From contig NZ_CP011567.1 of the NCBI RefSeq assembly GCF_001655615.1, positions 2,055,001 through 2,119,000 of the forward strand: a stretch of 64,000 bases of DNA, given 5' to 3'. The DNA comes from Pseudomonas sp. GR 6-02. GTDB lineage: Bacteria > Pseudomonadota > Gammaproteobacteria > Pseudomonadales > Pseudomonadaceae. Below the pieces are notes generated by a model. The model was not told where the DNA came from and did no database searches. It saw nothing but the letters and a program-made list of their open reading frames with translations. A program made the position numbers and the translations under genes. Positions 18,813 through 28,031 of the stretch are shown one piece after another. The first letter of the stretch is position 1; every line of letters begins with the position of its first letter.

Positions 18813-19250
18813 ATGTCGTTAATTGAATAGAAAATTCTGCAGATCCTTTCAAGGACCCGTCCAGTCGCGGGCATTATTTTGCCTGCACTGAACCAGGCCG
18901 TGGCCCACTAAAAGATCGACAGTTGGGTGGGCCAAGCTAAGTTTCTGGCTCGGGTCGGTCGTGAGGCTGGCCACTTGCGTAACCTAGTCGAGAGCCTGAG
19001 TTACAGCGTTAGTGCATTGTTGTCGGCGTTTGGGTACCACCATATCAGCGAAGCAGATGCTACGGCCTATGGGGTGTACCTCGATGCAAGTGGCAAATCA
19101 GCGGCAATCGCCAATTGCGTTCACAGCGGGGACTGGGGGAAAGAACCTCGACAACGGTCAGCCCGGTGACGGCTGGAAGTATCGAGTCCGGGCTTGATCC
19201 AGATCACCGGCCGTGCGAACTACGCCGCATACGATGTGGAGTCTAGGGCC
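18813..19250 (+). pseudogene. Phage-type GH19 endolysin pseudogene
   Basis: An ATG at 18813 follows AAGGAG. The frame has in-frame stops at codon 6 and after QAVAH, then continues with QAKFLARVGREAGHL, NLVESLSYS and the typical chitinase/endolysin core. A frameshift leads to GDGWKYR and a second one to GLIQITGRANYAAYDV. These are consecutive blocks of GH19-type lysins. At least two stops and two frameshifts make it dead. No other phage gene is recognisable around it. The rest to 19440 shows nothing firm. Confidence 0.75.
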
Positions 19251-19440
19251 TCTCTTGCCACCTCATACAGGCTAATACTTGTAGCGGCTATCGAACATGC
19301 GATGTTGCGCAGCAGTCGTCAAGCCAGAACTTGCGGCTCGTCAGGCACAACGCGTTAGCCACATTCACGACTGCTTCGTCCGAACGCAGCCTTTTGCAAC
19401 TGTTACAAAAAAGAGTGCGAATGAGATGAGATGGAGGGGC

Positions 19441-19470
19441 TCCGGGTAGTCAGAGATCTGACTGCCCGGA
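19441..19470. terminator. Hairpin downstream of the WcaJ/WbaP-type gene
   Basis: TCCGGGTAGTCA and TGACTGCCCGGA form a long stem with one mismatch around GAGATC. It lies 40 bp after the stop of the leftward-transcribed glycosyltransferase gene. On the plus strand five T residues follow nearby. A terminator for the leftward gene is likely but lacks a good U tract on that strand. Confidence 0.45.
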
Positions 19471-19510
19471 CTGCGGTCTTTTTAATCACAAGGGGGGCGA
19501 ATCGCAGCGA

Positions 19511-20905
19511 TTAATAAATGTCCTTGGAAAAGAGCGTAAAGGGCGTCTTGATCAGGATCTTGATGTCGAGCCACAACGACCAGTTGTTGATGTAGTTGAG
19601 GTCGATCTCCACGCGCTTTTGCATCTTGTCGAGGGTCTCGGTTTCGCCACGGCAGCCACTGATCTGGGCCAGCCCGGTGATGCCCGGTTTGATTCGATGA
19701 CGGGCCATGTAGGCCTGGATCTTGCCGGTGTAGTAGTCGTTATGGGCAATCGCGTGCGGCCGCGGCCCGACCAGCGCCATATGGCCTTGCAGTACGTTGA
19801 AGAACTGCGGCAGTTCATCGATGGACGTGCGTCGAATGAAACGGCCAACCGGGGTAATGCGTGGGTCTTCACGGCCGGCCTGGCGGACTTGATGGTCGTC
19901 GTGCAGGCGCATGGAGCGGAATTTCCAGACCTTGATGATCTTGCCGTTCCAGCCGTGCCGTTCCTGTTTGAAAATGATCGGCCCCGGGGAGGAGATCTTC
20001 ACTGCGACGGCAATCACCAGCAGCAGTGGACTGAAGGCGATCAGCGCCAGGGCGGCGAGACCTCTGTCCAGCAGGGTCTTGCTGAGTGCCGCTGTCGGGT
20101 AACTGGTCAGCGGGCTTTCATTGAGGTGGATGGCGGGCAGGCCATCCAGCTCGCTGACGGAATGATTGAGCAACGTCATGCTGCCCAGGTCGGGAACCCA
20201 GACCACATCCACATTCGAGTCGAGAAGGTCGATGTACAGCGCTTCGACCTGTTTGGCTTCGCTCAAAGGCAGCGCGATGTACAACCGCCGGACATCGTGC
20301 ACCCGGATCAGCTCGCGCAGTTCCTGCAGTTGGCCCACGATCCGGTGGGTATTGACGTTGGTCGACAGCTCGTTGGGTTTTGAGCTAATCAGGCCGACCA
20401 GCGGCGGATACTCGGTTTTGGCCAGTTTGTCCGCCAGATTCACCGCCAGTTGGTCAGTGCCGATGATCAGGGTGTTATTTTGGCTGTGCAATTGCCGGTG
20501 GTAGTGTCTGGAAAAACTATGCAGAGGCAGGTACAGCAAGGCCTGCACGCAATAACCTGCCACAGCCCAGACCATGATGATTTCCCGGGAGAACAATTCG
20601 CTGGTCTTGCTGAGAAAGCCGATGCTGGTCAGGCCGGTCAGTGTCAGCAGCCACCCCAGCAGCAGTCGACCCAGGCCGGAGAGGTATCCATGCTGCTTGT
20701 GATAGACCAGCAGCAGGGAGTAAGAAGGGACCGAGCCCAGGAACGTCAGCACGGCAAGCACACGATAATGAGCTTCGATTTCTCCTGTCTGGTACAACGC
20801 CAGAGCAAATAACAACGCATTGACCGAAGTGATGGCAATTATCCATTGCCCCCAGAAGGTCAGTCCTTTGGATATGCTGTTTCGATTAATACGATTATGT
20901 ACCAT
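19511..20905 (-). CDS. wcaJ: Undecaprenyl-phosphate glycose-1-phosphate transferase (WcaJ/WbaP type)
   Basis: This 464-residue initiating enzyme places the first sugar-1-phosphate on undecaprenyl phosphate. Four to five N-terminal hydrophobic segments, a CoA-binding-like middle domain (NTLIIGTDQLAVNLADKL near residue 145) and the C-terminal catalytic domain with KFRSMR, DELPQFFNVLQG and GPRPHA are all present. Glucose is the usual donor, galactose an alternative. The ATG at 20903-20905 has GAGGGA upstream. A 490-bp gap separates it from the regulator/EAL genes on the same strand. It starts assembly for the locus at 108-18604. Confidence 0.9.
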   Translation of the reverse strand: MVHNRINRNSISKGLTFWGQWIIAITSVNALLFALALYQTGEIEAHYRVLAVLTFLGSVPSYSLLLVYHKQHGYLSGLGRLLLGWLLTLTGLTSIGFLSKTSELFSREIIMVWAVAGYCVQALLYLPLHSFSRHYHRQLHSQNNTLIIGTDQLAVNLADKLAKTEYPPLVGLISSKPNELSTNVNTHRIVGQLQELRELIRVHDVRRLYIALPLSEAKQVEALYIDLLDSNVDVVWVPDLGSMTLLNHSVSELDGLPAIHLNESPLTSYPTAALSKTLLDRGLAALALIAFSPLLLVIAVAVKISSPGPIIFKQERHGWNGKIIKVWKFRSMRLHDDHQVRQAGREDPRITPVGRFIRRTSIDELPQFFNVLQGHMALVGPRPHAIAHNDYYTGKIQAYMARHRIKPGITGLAQISGCRGETETLDKMQKRVEIDLNYINNWSLWLDIKILIKTPFTLFSKDIY

Positions 20906-21396
20906 CGCGGTGTCCCTCGGGCGTGCGCCACGTTGTGTATCAGTCGACGGTTAATAAATGGCAGCCGCGCGCAAAGGCTGAGCGAGCGCAGTTCGGTCAG
21001 AGATTATTTTTATTATTGGAAGGGAATAACGCGGGCTATGGCTGGCCATCCGAATGTTGTTTTCAAGTCAGCTGATACGGTTGTCTCAGTGTCCGGTTTT
21101 TATACTAGTACCTTAATCTTTGTGGGTGTCTGACGAATTATAACGGACACCACTTCCAGGGCTCATGTTATAAAAGGTCGTGCTCTTTTATTAGGAGGGC
21201 ATCACTAAATCGTCTATAAAATTGCAGCATTCCGATAAGCGCTTGCCCGCCATGGGGAGGGATCCGGCAGGAACTATGGAGAGAAATATGTGCGAGGGAC
21301 AGGCGGCGGGAAGTACGAGGTGAGGTGGTTAGGCAGTCAAGCGGTATCGGGTTGAGCGGGAAATCGCATTTATTGTTATTGTTTTTGCGATTTCAA
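20906..21396. promoter_or_regulatory. 490-bp control region upstream of the initiating transferase gene
   Basis: No gene is seen here. The region holds a 6-bp inverted repeat GGTGTC (21125-21130) and GACACC (21146-21151) around an AT-rich core, and a nearby AT-rich stretch (GTTTTTATACTAG) that could be a promoter. The length suggests a long leader or several regulator sites for the leftward wcaJ gene. No known operator consensus was recognised. Confidence 0.35.
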
Positions 21397-22065
21397 TCAG
21401 TATGCGATTCTGATCCTTTGTGCCAGGCAATAACCACGGTTTCTGACCGAGCGAATCAGGCGTTCCCCGTTGGCGGCAGTCTTGAATTTTTTCTGCAGTC
21501 GGCTCAAGCACATTTCAAGGCCGCTGTAATTCTCCGGGTCTTTATCGATACGTAGAATAAGATCGTTCTTGCTGAGTACCCGTCGATCACTGATGACCAG
21601 TTGGGTGAGCATTAACGATTCGGTGCCGGTCAATGGGATGGTTATATCTTCCTTGATTAATGTTCTGTCGTCGGCATTAAACCACCAGATGTCGGGGTTC
21701 CCCTGCGACTCTTTAACCCGGCTGACTGCAGAGATGAACTCTTCGTCTGCCACCGGTTTCTTGAGAAATCCATCAACCCCGAAGTGCGAGAAGTGATGAA
21801 GTTCTGAATGCTCCGAGTTGGGAGTTATGAGTATGATTTCCGCATCTTTTTGATTTTTGCGGATAAAGCTGACATCGCTCAGCGAGATATCGGCCTGGTC
21901 GAGCAGGATGTGCGTGAATCGACTCTTTCGGATGCGTTCGCTGCTGAGTTTGCCAGATTCGATTTCAAAAGATAGATGCAGGCGTTGTGCGAGAAGCGAT
22001 TCTATAGCTTGTCGTGCCAGTTGATCTCGGGTGAAAATTAGAAAGCTGTTGTTTGGCGTATTCAC
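21397..22065 (-). CDS. OmpR-type winged-helix regulator with atypical receiver
   Basis: This 222-residue protein has an N-terminal receiver-like domain (about 1-120) and a C-terminal OmpR/PhoB winged helix (about 130-222; SGLEMCLSRLQKKF, then SVRNRGYCLA as the wing). The receiver keeps an Asp in HILLDQAD, a Thr in ILITPN and a Lys in FLKKP, but the acidic pair is reduced to TRD, so phosphorylation is doubtful. It starts at GTG 22065 after GGAAGGAG. It is the last gene of a three-gene set with the degenerate EAL gene (38 bp upstream). No histidine kinase is nearby. Confidence 0.75.
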   Translation of the reverse strand: MNTPNNSFLIFTRDQLARQAIESLLAQRLHLSFEIESGKLSSERIRKSRFTHILLDQADISLSDVSFIRKNQKDAEIILITPNSEHSELHHFSHFGVDGFLKKPVADEEFISAVSRVKESQGNPDIWWFNADDRTLIKEDITIPLTGTESLMLTQLVISDRRVLSKNDLILRIDKDPENYSGLEMCLSRLQKKFKTAANGERLIRSVRNRGYCLAQRIRIAY

Positions 22066-22103
22066 AATAAGGCTCCTTCCTAGTTTGGTGAAATTTTTTA
22101 AGC

Positions 22104-22859
22104 TTAAATAACCTCGGTAGGCGAGTAGTACCGCCCCTGGAAAAAATCGAAAGGCATGCTGCGGGCCAGTGTGTGCAGTGCTTTGTGCTCGACCCGGTCC
22201 GCAATGAATCTGATTTTGCTGTCATGGATCATGCTGCTCAGGCAGTCGTAAGACCTGTTGAAAAAGTCCTGACTGTTATCGACCATGATGTCGAAATTGG
22301 ACCGGGTCAGGTCCACTTTTATGTAATCGAACAGCTTCGGGCTGATCAGTTTTTCAGCGCTGTCATCGCTTAAGTCATAGCCATCGAAAGCGATCTCGAT
22401 CCCGTTGTCCTTCAATAAATGAATATGATTGATAATGGTTCTTTTTTCTTTGAGATTGAACGAAAGGAGCGAACTGCCATTAATGCTGGGGATTAGCTGT
22501 TGTTCATGCTTCTTGAGTGTCGTTTGAGCGTCGTTCAGTTCTCGGATGAACGCTTTATCCAATAACGCGGATTGGTTCATGGTCACGAATAATTTATTGG
22601 GTGTCTGTACGGATGGGGACGACGTGGCCTCGATCTGTGAAAGGGCATTTAATTGGATCCGCATCAGTACTTCACGATAAATCGCCAGTGGGTGATCGGG
22701 ATGCAATGGCTGATACCCCTTGTTCAGAGGTGTCTGTTGTTTGGTCGCCTTGGCATAAATCTCACTGCCGAACAATTCATCGTTTCGCTTGAGGATTGAT
22801 TGCCTGAAGAAAACCAATGCGAAGTTATCTTGCACGGTATATTGCCTGCTGGACTCCAT
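22104..22859 (-). CDS. Degenerate EAL-domain protein
   Basis: This 251-residue stand-alone EAL domain has no sensor part. The first motif survives as E-V-L-M-R (Glu63), Asn95 sits in FVTMNQS, Lys181 in DYIKVD, Glu224 in ADRVE and Gln241 in FFQGRYYSP. The DDFG motif is changed to DGYD (159-162), the ELTE glutamate is missing (SFNLKE), and the catalytic Glu of the AEGVE motif is Asp221. This suggests a weak or inactive c-di-GMP phosphodiesterase acting as a binding or protein-interaction module. It lies between two regulator genes, 12 bp from one and 38 bp from the other, on the same strand. Confidence 0.75.
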   Translation of the reverse strand: MESSRQYTVQDNFALVFFRQSILKRNDELFGSEIYAKATKQQTPLNKGYQPLHPDHPLAIYREVLMRIQLNALSQIEATSSPSVQTPNKLFVTMNQSALLDKAFIRELNDAQTTLKKHEQQLIPSINGSSLLSFNLKEKRTIINHIHLLKDNGIEIAFDGYDLSDDSAEKLISPKLFDYIKVDLTRSNFDIMVDNSQDFFNRSYDCLSSMIHDSKIRFIADRVEHKALHTLARSMPFDFFQGRYYSPTEVI

Positions 22860-22871
22860 TGTTTAGTCCCT

Positions 22872-23600
22872 TTAAGAATGAAAGTTTGCTTGCTTTACTG
22901 AGACGACCCCTCGAAGCAATCGATAGCCATAACCGCGAACACTATGAATGATGTTAATGCCGAAGTGCTTTTTGATTTTGTTTCGAAGGCGGCTTATGGA
23001 TTTCTCTAGAACACGTGAGTCATAGAGTTTGATATTCAAACCCATGGATTCGGCCATGGAGTCATGGTGCAGGATATTACCTTCTGCATTGATAAGCGCA
23101 TCCAGGGCTTTCATTTCCTGATAAGCCAGATCCAGTTTGAGTTCATCGTTGTATAAGTGCAGGCATGTTTGGTCCAAGGTCAACTTAATGGCAGGCTGCC
23201 ATTCAGGTGTTTCGAGCAACTCTGAAATTAACCTGGCTTTTTCATCCTGGTCGTTAGGTACATTGATACAATGATCTGCACCGGCCAGGTAACATTCAAT
23301 TTTGGTTTGCGGAGCACGAAAATTGATTGCAACGATAATGGACAGTTCTGTTGGGCTCGTACGTAATTTCTTGATGAGCGCCAGGCAGTCATTAAGAATG
23401 GAAGGGCTTTCAATGTCGATTAGTACGGCATCGTGGGCTTGAGCTTCGCTATCTGGATTTAATGGGTTTGTGTAATCTAATGTATATATATGCGTGAGAT
23501 TGGGTGCAAATAACTGTCGAAGTTTCTCTGCCGAGCGCCAAGTGCGCCCAATAGCGAGAATACCCCTCTGGCTATTTTCGATTTTGCTCTCAGTACTCAT
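22872..23600 (-). CDS. OmpR-type winged-helix regulator with eroded receiver
   Basis: This 242-residue protein has an N-terminal receiver-like fold (about 10-130) and a C-terminal winged helix (about 140-235; LEKSISRLRNKIKKHFG recognition region and HSVRGYGYRLL wing). An Asp remains in AVLIDIES, but the acidic pocket is gone (AIGRTW), the Thr is Ala (IVAINF) and the Lys is Asn (CINVP). It cannot be a normal phospho-switch. It is the first gene of the regulator-EAL-regulator set, so it may control it. Confidence 0.75.
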   Translation of the reverse strand: MSTESKIENSQRGILAIGRTWRSAEKLRQLFAPNLTHIYTLDYTNPLNPDSEAQAHDAVLIDIESPSILNDCLALIKKLRTSPTELSIIVAINFRAPQTKIECYLAGADHCINVPNDQDEKARLISELLETPEWQPAIKLTLDQTCLHLYNDELKLDLAYQEMKALDALINAEGNILHHDSMAESMGLNIKLYDSRVLEKSISRLRNKIKKHFGINIIHSVRGYGYRLLRGVVSVKQANFHS

Positions 23601-24206
23601 CGTGCAAATTACTCATATGTGCTGGCGCTGCAATCTTAATACACATAATACTGAAATTATCTGACTTTTTATAACATTTTGAGCTTGTCAGCAGGTGCCA
23701 TTCCATTGCCAGTAGTTTCAGTTGAATCAATGACATAGCCAACTGTGGAGGCTTTAGCCAATTTGATTTTTTGATATCCGATTTAGTTGGTGAGCGCCTT
23801 TGCGTCGGACTAGGCCGTCTGGGTTGACTTTTCTATGATCAACACTGAAGCGTGGCTGATCCGCGGATCGGGCTACAGAACGAGGCATCACAGAGAAGTC
23901 TTGCGTATAAACTGTGCGGAAGTCCGCATTTTTGATTTCTGGAGTTGATTTATAAGGATATTCCACGGTCTTCTATGGCAGTTTGGTGCGCGCTCGAAAG
24001 GCGCCAGTTCAACTGTCGCCTCTTTTTAGGGCAAATGAGAGCGGGGGTATATTAATTTACTCCTTTTGCATTATATTTGTAATATTTTATGTCAAGAGCT
24101 GAATTTGTGAGCAGTGTAGTTATTCTACCTAGTTACTGAATACAAAAAGCTAAGAATGATATCAGATGGCTATTATACTTAAGTATTAGTCTAAGGGGAG
24201 AGCCGG
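23601..24206. other. 606-bp AT-rich gap upstream of the regulator/EAL set
   Basis: The first 100 bp next to 23600 are AT-rich and could hold the promoter of the leftward regulator gene. A 70-codon minus-strand frame (23754-23966) exists, but nothing in it is recognisable and it lacks a ribosome site. No repeats or RNA genes were seen. The region may hold a decayed gene. Confidence 0.3.
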
Positions 24207-24620
24207 TCATTGGTCTTTTTCGCAATTAATCATCCATGACACGCCAAACCGATCGACCAGCATCCCGAAGCGTGCCGCCCAGAACGTCGTCTCCAATGGC
24301 ATTTGAATACTCCCGCCTTGCGCCAATGCCGCAAACACTCGCTCTGCCTCAACCACACGGTCGACATTCAATGACACCGAACAACCGCTCATGCCGGCGC
24401 TGGGGCGATCGGGTGTGGTATCCGACCCCATGATCGACTGATCCCCGACCAACAGGCGCGTATGAATGATCAGGTTGTGGCAGTCCGCTGGCACATGGTC
24501 GCGAGCCGGAGTTTCGCCGAAGGTCATCATGACTTCGATCTGGCCAGGCAGGCTTTTGGCGTAGAAGTTGAAGGCATCCTGGCAGTCGCCGTTGAAGATC
24601 AGGTAGGGGGTGATTTTCAT
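24207..24620 (-). CDS. VOC-superfamily protein, PhnB-like
   Basis: This 137-residue protein of the glyoxalase/bleomycin-resistance superfamily resembles PhnB/YjdN-type proteins. It starts MKITPYLIFNGDCQDAFNFY and contains FGETPARDHVP, GDQSIMGSDT and a final segment WAARFGMLVDRFGVSW. PhnB-like proteins lack a settled function. It stands alone between the regulator module and a divergently transcribed ABC exporter gene. Confidence 0.85.
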   Translation of the reverse strand: MKITPYLIFNGDCQDAFNFYAKSLPGQIEVMMTFGETPARDHVPADCHNLIIHTRLLVGDQSIMGSDTTPDRPSAGMSGCSVSLNVDRVVEAERVFAALAQGGSIQMPLETTFWAARFGMLVDRFGVSWMINCEKDQ

Positions 24621-24866
24621 GTTCTGCTCCCGGTGATGGAGTGGGGCACATCGGTTGGACGTTCAGGTTCGTCTTCCAATCCCGATAGGCATTGACTCCT
24701 CATAGCAAAGCGCTAAAACGTGGTGAGCGACGATACTTTTTTAGATGTTTTTCCTATGGGCGAGGCGAGGCTTATCACCTCATATCCACGTAAAGCGGGC
24801 GTCGCTCATTCCACATACCATATGACCTGCAGCGCCCCTTTACATCCGCCACCGAGTCCATCGCCC

Positions 24867-26678
24867 ATGCCTGTCCTTACCCGTTTCGCCTCTTTGCTCG
24901 ACCAGGCGAGGCGTGCCTTGTTGCTGGTCTGGGGTACGTCCCGCGGGCTGTTTCTGGGGTTGGTGCTGGCGACGCTGATCGCTGGTGTGCTGCCAGCACT
25001 GGCAGCCTGGTTGGGGCAGCGGATTGTCGACGCGGTAGTTACCGCGATGCAGTTGCACGCGCAACAGGGCAGCGCACCGTTGTGGCCGGTCGTGCGTTAT
25101 GTGCTGTTTGAAGCGGGCGTGCTTGCGTTGCTGTCCGGGACGCAGCGTGCGCTGTCGGTGCAGCAGTCGCTGTTGCGGGTGCAGTTGGGGCAGAAGGTCA
25201 ACACGATGATTCTGGAGAAGGCCCAGACGTTATCGTTGGTGCAGTTCGAGAACTCCGAGTTCTACGACAAGCTGGTTCGGGTGCGGCGCGAGGCATCGAC
25301 CCGGCCATTGGCGCTGGTGATGAAGTCGCTGGGGCTGATCCAGAACCTGATCGTGTTGATCAGCTTTGGCGTGTTGCTGGTGCATTTTTCGCCCTGGGCG
25401 CTGGTACTGCTGGTGGTCGGGGCATTGCCGGTGTTCTTTGCCGAAGCGCACTTTTCCGGGGATGCCTTTCGGCTGTTCACGCGCCGGGCGCCGGAGAGTC
25501 GGCAGCAGAACTACATCGAGACACTGCTCTCCCATGAGGGCTACATCAAAGAGGTGAAGCTGTTCGGCTTCGCGCCGCTGTTGTTGCAGCGTTATCGGGA
25601 CACGTTTGCTCGTCTCTACGCCGAAGACCGGCGCCTGACGTTGCGTCGCGATGGCTGGGGATTTGTGCTGGGACTGCTGGGCACCGCGGCGTTTTATCTG
25701 GCCTATGCATGGGTCGTGGTCGATACCGTTCACGGCAGCATCAGCCTCGGGCAAATGACCATGTACCTGGTGCTGTTCAAGCAGGGGCAGACGGCGGTGA
25801 GCAGCAGCTTGAGCGCGATCAGCGGTCTCTATGAGGATGGTCTTTACCTGTCGAGCCTCTATGAGTATCTGGCCGAACCGGTGGTGGCCGATGCCGGAAG
25901 CCTTACAGTGGGTGCGGTGCCCGGCGATGGGTTGCGTTTCGAGAGTGTCGGTTTCCGTTATCCGGGGGCGAGCCGCGCTGCTTTGCAGGGCATCGATCTG
26001 CATCTGTTGCCCGGACACAGTGTCGCGCTGGTGGGGGAAAACGGCTCGGGTAAAACCACGCTGATCAAGTTGCTGACGCGGTTGTATCGCCCTGATCAGG
26101 GCCGCATTTTGTTGGACGGCAGTGATTTGCAGGCCTGGGAAGAAGAGGCGCTGAGACGGCGCATCGGCGTGATTTTCCAGGACTACATTCGCTACCAGTT
26201 CTCCGTCGGCGAGAACATTGGTGTGGGCGACACCCTGGCGTTCAACGATGAAACCCGTTGGCAGCAAGCGGCCGCCGAAGGCATGGCCGCGCCTTTCATC
26301 GAGCGTCTGGATCGTGGTTATGCCACGCAGTTGGGGCGATGGTTTGCCGGTGGGCAGGAACTGTCCGGTGGGCAATGGCAGAAGATCGCCTTGTCTCGCG
26401 CCTACATGCGCCGCGACGCCGATATCCTGATCCTGGACGAACCGACCTCGGCCCTGGATCCGGCGGCGGAAGCGGCGGTGTTCGAGCATTTCAGCCAACA
26501 CACCGAAGGGCGCATGACGTTGCTGATTTCTCACCGCTTCTCCAGCGTGCGCAATGCCGACCACATCATCGTGCTGGACCAGGGGTCGATCCTTGAGCGA
26601 GGCGATCACGACAGCCTGGTCGCGGCGGGTGGGCGCTATGCGCAGTTGTTCAACGTGCAGGCGCGTGGTTATCGATAG
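24867..26678 (+). CDS. ABC exporter, fused membrane and ATPase domains
   Basis: This half-transporter of about 603 residues has a six-helix membrane domain followed by a nucleotide-binding domain. Walker A is GENGSGKTT, the signature is LSGGQWQKIALSRA and Walker B ILILDEPTSALD. It would act as a homodimer exporting lipids, peptides or drugs. The ATG at 24867 is chosen because the upstream extension from GTG 24720 is not membrane-like and the family begins near MPVLTRF. No adhesion or peptide substrate gene is adjacent, so the substrate is unknown. Confidence 0.85.
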   Translation: MPVLTRFASLLDQARRALLLVWGTSRGLFLGLVLATLIAGVLPALAAWLGQRIVDAVVTAMQLHAQQGSAPLWPVVRYVLFEAGVLALLSGTQRALSVQQSLLRVQLGQKVNTMILEKAQTLSLVQFENSEFYDKLVRVRREASTRPLALVMKSLGLIQNLIVLISFGVLLVHFSPWALVLLVVGALPVFFAEAHFSGDAFRLFTRRAPESRQQNYIETLLSHEGYIKEVKLFGFAPLLLQRYRDTFARLYAEDRRLTLRRDGWGFVLGLLGTAAFYLAYAWVVVDTVHGSISLGQMTMYLVLFKQGQTAVSSSLSAISGLYEDGLYLSSLYEYLAEPVVADAGSLTVGAVPGDGLRFESVGFRYPGASRAALQGIDLHLLPGHSVALVGENGSGKTTLIKLLTRLYRPDQGRILLDGSDLQAWEEEALRRRIGVIFQDYIRYQFSVGENIGVGDTLAFNDETRWQQAAAEGMAAPFIERLDRGYATQLGRWFAGGQELSGGQWQKIALSRAYMRRDADILILDEPTSALDPAAEAAVFEHFSQHTEGRMTLLISHRFSSVRNADHIIVLDQGSILERGDHDSLVAAGGRYAQLFNVQARGYR

Positions 26679-26699
26679 CCGCAAACTTGGGTTGCGCGA

Positions 26700-27917
26700 T
26701 CATGAACAACCCACCGGCATCATCCGGTCGCGCAGGTTCAGCAAGCGCAAGGCCTGTTCCAGCAAGAGTGCGACGACGATGGCCCCGGCCGCGATGACGA
26801 ACAGTAACCCGTGATGACCGCCGCTGGCGTTGAACAGCGCCGAGTAGGCAAACCCGGCGATGGCCTGAAAGGTTGCGAATGAAACCGTGGCGCGGCTCCA
26901 GGCCACTTGCTGGTGATGGTGTTGTGGCACCAGCTCATGCACTCGGGCCAGCGCCAGCGGCACGATGCCCGGTGGGAACGAACCGAGGATGACTGCCAGC
27001 AGGGCCAGGGCGGTGAACGAACTCGATATAGCCAGCAGGCCGACGGCAATCGCCTGTACCACCAGGACCACGCGGATGCTCAGCTTCGCCCCCAGTTGAT
27101 CGGCCAGAAAGCCATAACTCACCGGCCCGACTATCGCGCCGAGGCCGTACATCACCCAGATCAGTGCACCGACATGGGGCCCGGCACCGAGGCCGCGTGC
27201 CACGTAATCCACCAGAAACACCATGGCTGGCACCAGCCCGGCAGCCATGAACGCGTACTGTGCAAACAGCAGATAAAGGTTGGGATCAAACGGCGATTTG
27301 GTGTGCTGAGCGTGTGGTGCAGCCGTTTCATTGGCATCGGATGACGGCCAGCCAAACCAGCTGGCGGCGGTCAGAATCAAGGCCAAGGCGCCGAGCCCAA
27401 GCCAAGTGTTCTGTAAGCCAAGGCTCAGCAGCGGCGGAACGAGGGTGCCTGAGCCGGCAATGCCCAAGCCGATGCCCAGGAAAATCGCACCGCTGGCCAG
27501 GCCTCGGCGCGAGGTGGGCACATGGGGCAACACGGTCGCCGCCACCAGTACCATGATCGCGCCACCGGCAATCCCCGACAGCAATCGCCAACCGAAGAAC
27601 CAACTCACCGATAACGGAAAGGCACAGGCAAAAAATGCCAGTGTCACCGCCAGCATCATCAGCCGCAAAGCGGCTTTGTTGGATGTGCGACGGGCCAGCG
27701 GATGGCCGATCAGTGCGCCGATCAAGTAGCCCACCAGATTGGCGGCGCCGAGGTACACCACGTCGCTGGCGGAAAACCACTGGGCCTGAATCAACGACGG
27801 TATCAACGGCGTGTAGGCAAAACGCGCCAGACCAATACTGACCAGGCTGGCGCAGAGGCCGGCGAAGATCGGCAGCCAGATCGCGCTGCGCCCAGTGTCG
27901 AGGGAGGTGCTGTGCAT
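26700..27917 (-). CDS. MFS transporter, YbfB/YjiJ family
   Basis: This 405-residue carrier has 12 predicted helices. Early ARFAYTPLIPSLIQ and GYLIGALIGHPLARR segments match the YbfB/YjiJ group of major facilitator proteins, whose substrates are unknown. It is transcribed away from a LysR gene with a 114-bp gap, so the LysR protein probably regulates it. It converges with the ABC exporter gene, 21 bp apart. Confidence 0.85.
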   Translation of the reverse strand: MHSTSLDTGRSAIWLPIFAGLCASLVSIGLARFAYTPLIPSLIQAQWFSASDVVYLGAANLVGYLIGALIGHPLARRTSNKAALRLMMLAVTLAFFACAFPLSVSWFFGWRLLSGIAGGAIMVLVAATVLPHVPTSRRGLASGAIFLGIGLGIAGSGTLVPPLLSLGLQNTWLGLGALALILTAASWFGWPSSDANETAAPHAQHTKSPFDPNLYLLFAQYAFMAAGLVPAMVFLVDYVARGLGAGPHVGALIWVMYGLGAIVGPVSYGFLADQLGAKLSIRVVLVVQAIAVGLLAISSSFTALALLAVILGSFPPGIVPLALARVHELVPQHHHQQVAWSRATVSFATFQAIAGFAYSALFNASGGHHGLLFVIAAGAIVVALLLEQALRLLNLRDRMMPVGCS

Positions 27918-28031
27918 GGGAGCGGTCCTGTGAATTTGTGCTTGGCCTCCAGCATATCGAGGAACGCTGATGCAATATTGCTGCGATTTCGCGCTACGAT
28001 GATGCGTATATGCATCGCTACAGGAAACGCC

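Noticed and set aside
22104..22859. Active c-di-GMP phosphodiesterase
   Set aside because: Several catalytic and metal residues are replaced (DGYD for DDFG, Asp for the AEGVE Glu, no ELTE Glu).
25230..26684. 484-codon minus-strand ORF opposite the ABC exporter
   Set aside because: The plus strand carries all ABC motifs; the antisense frame is rich in Gln, Arg and His and has no motif.
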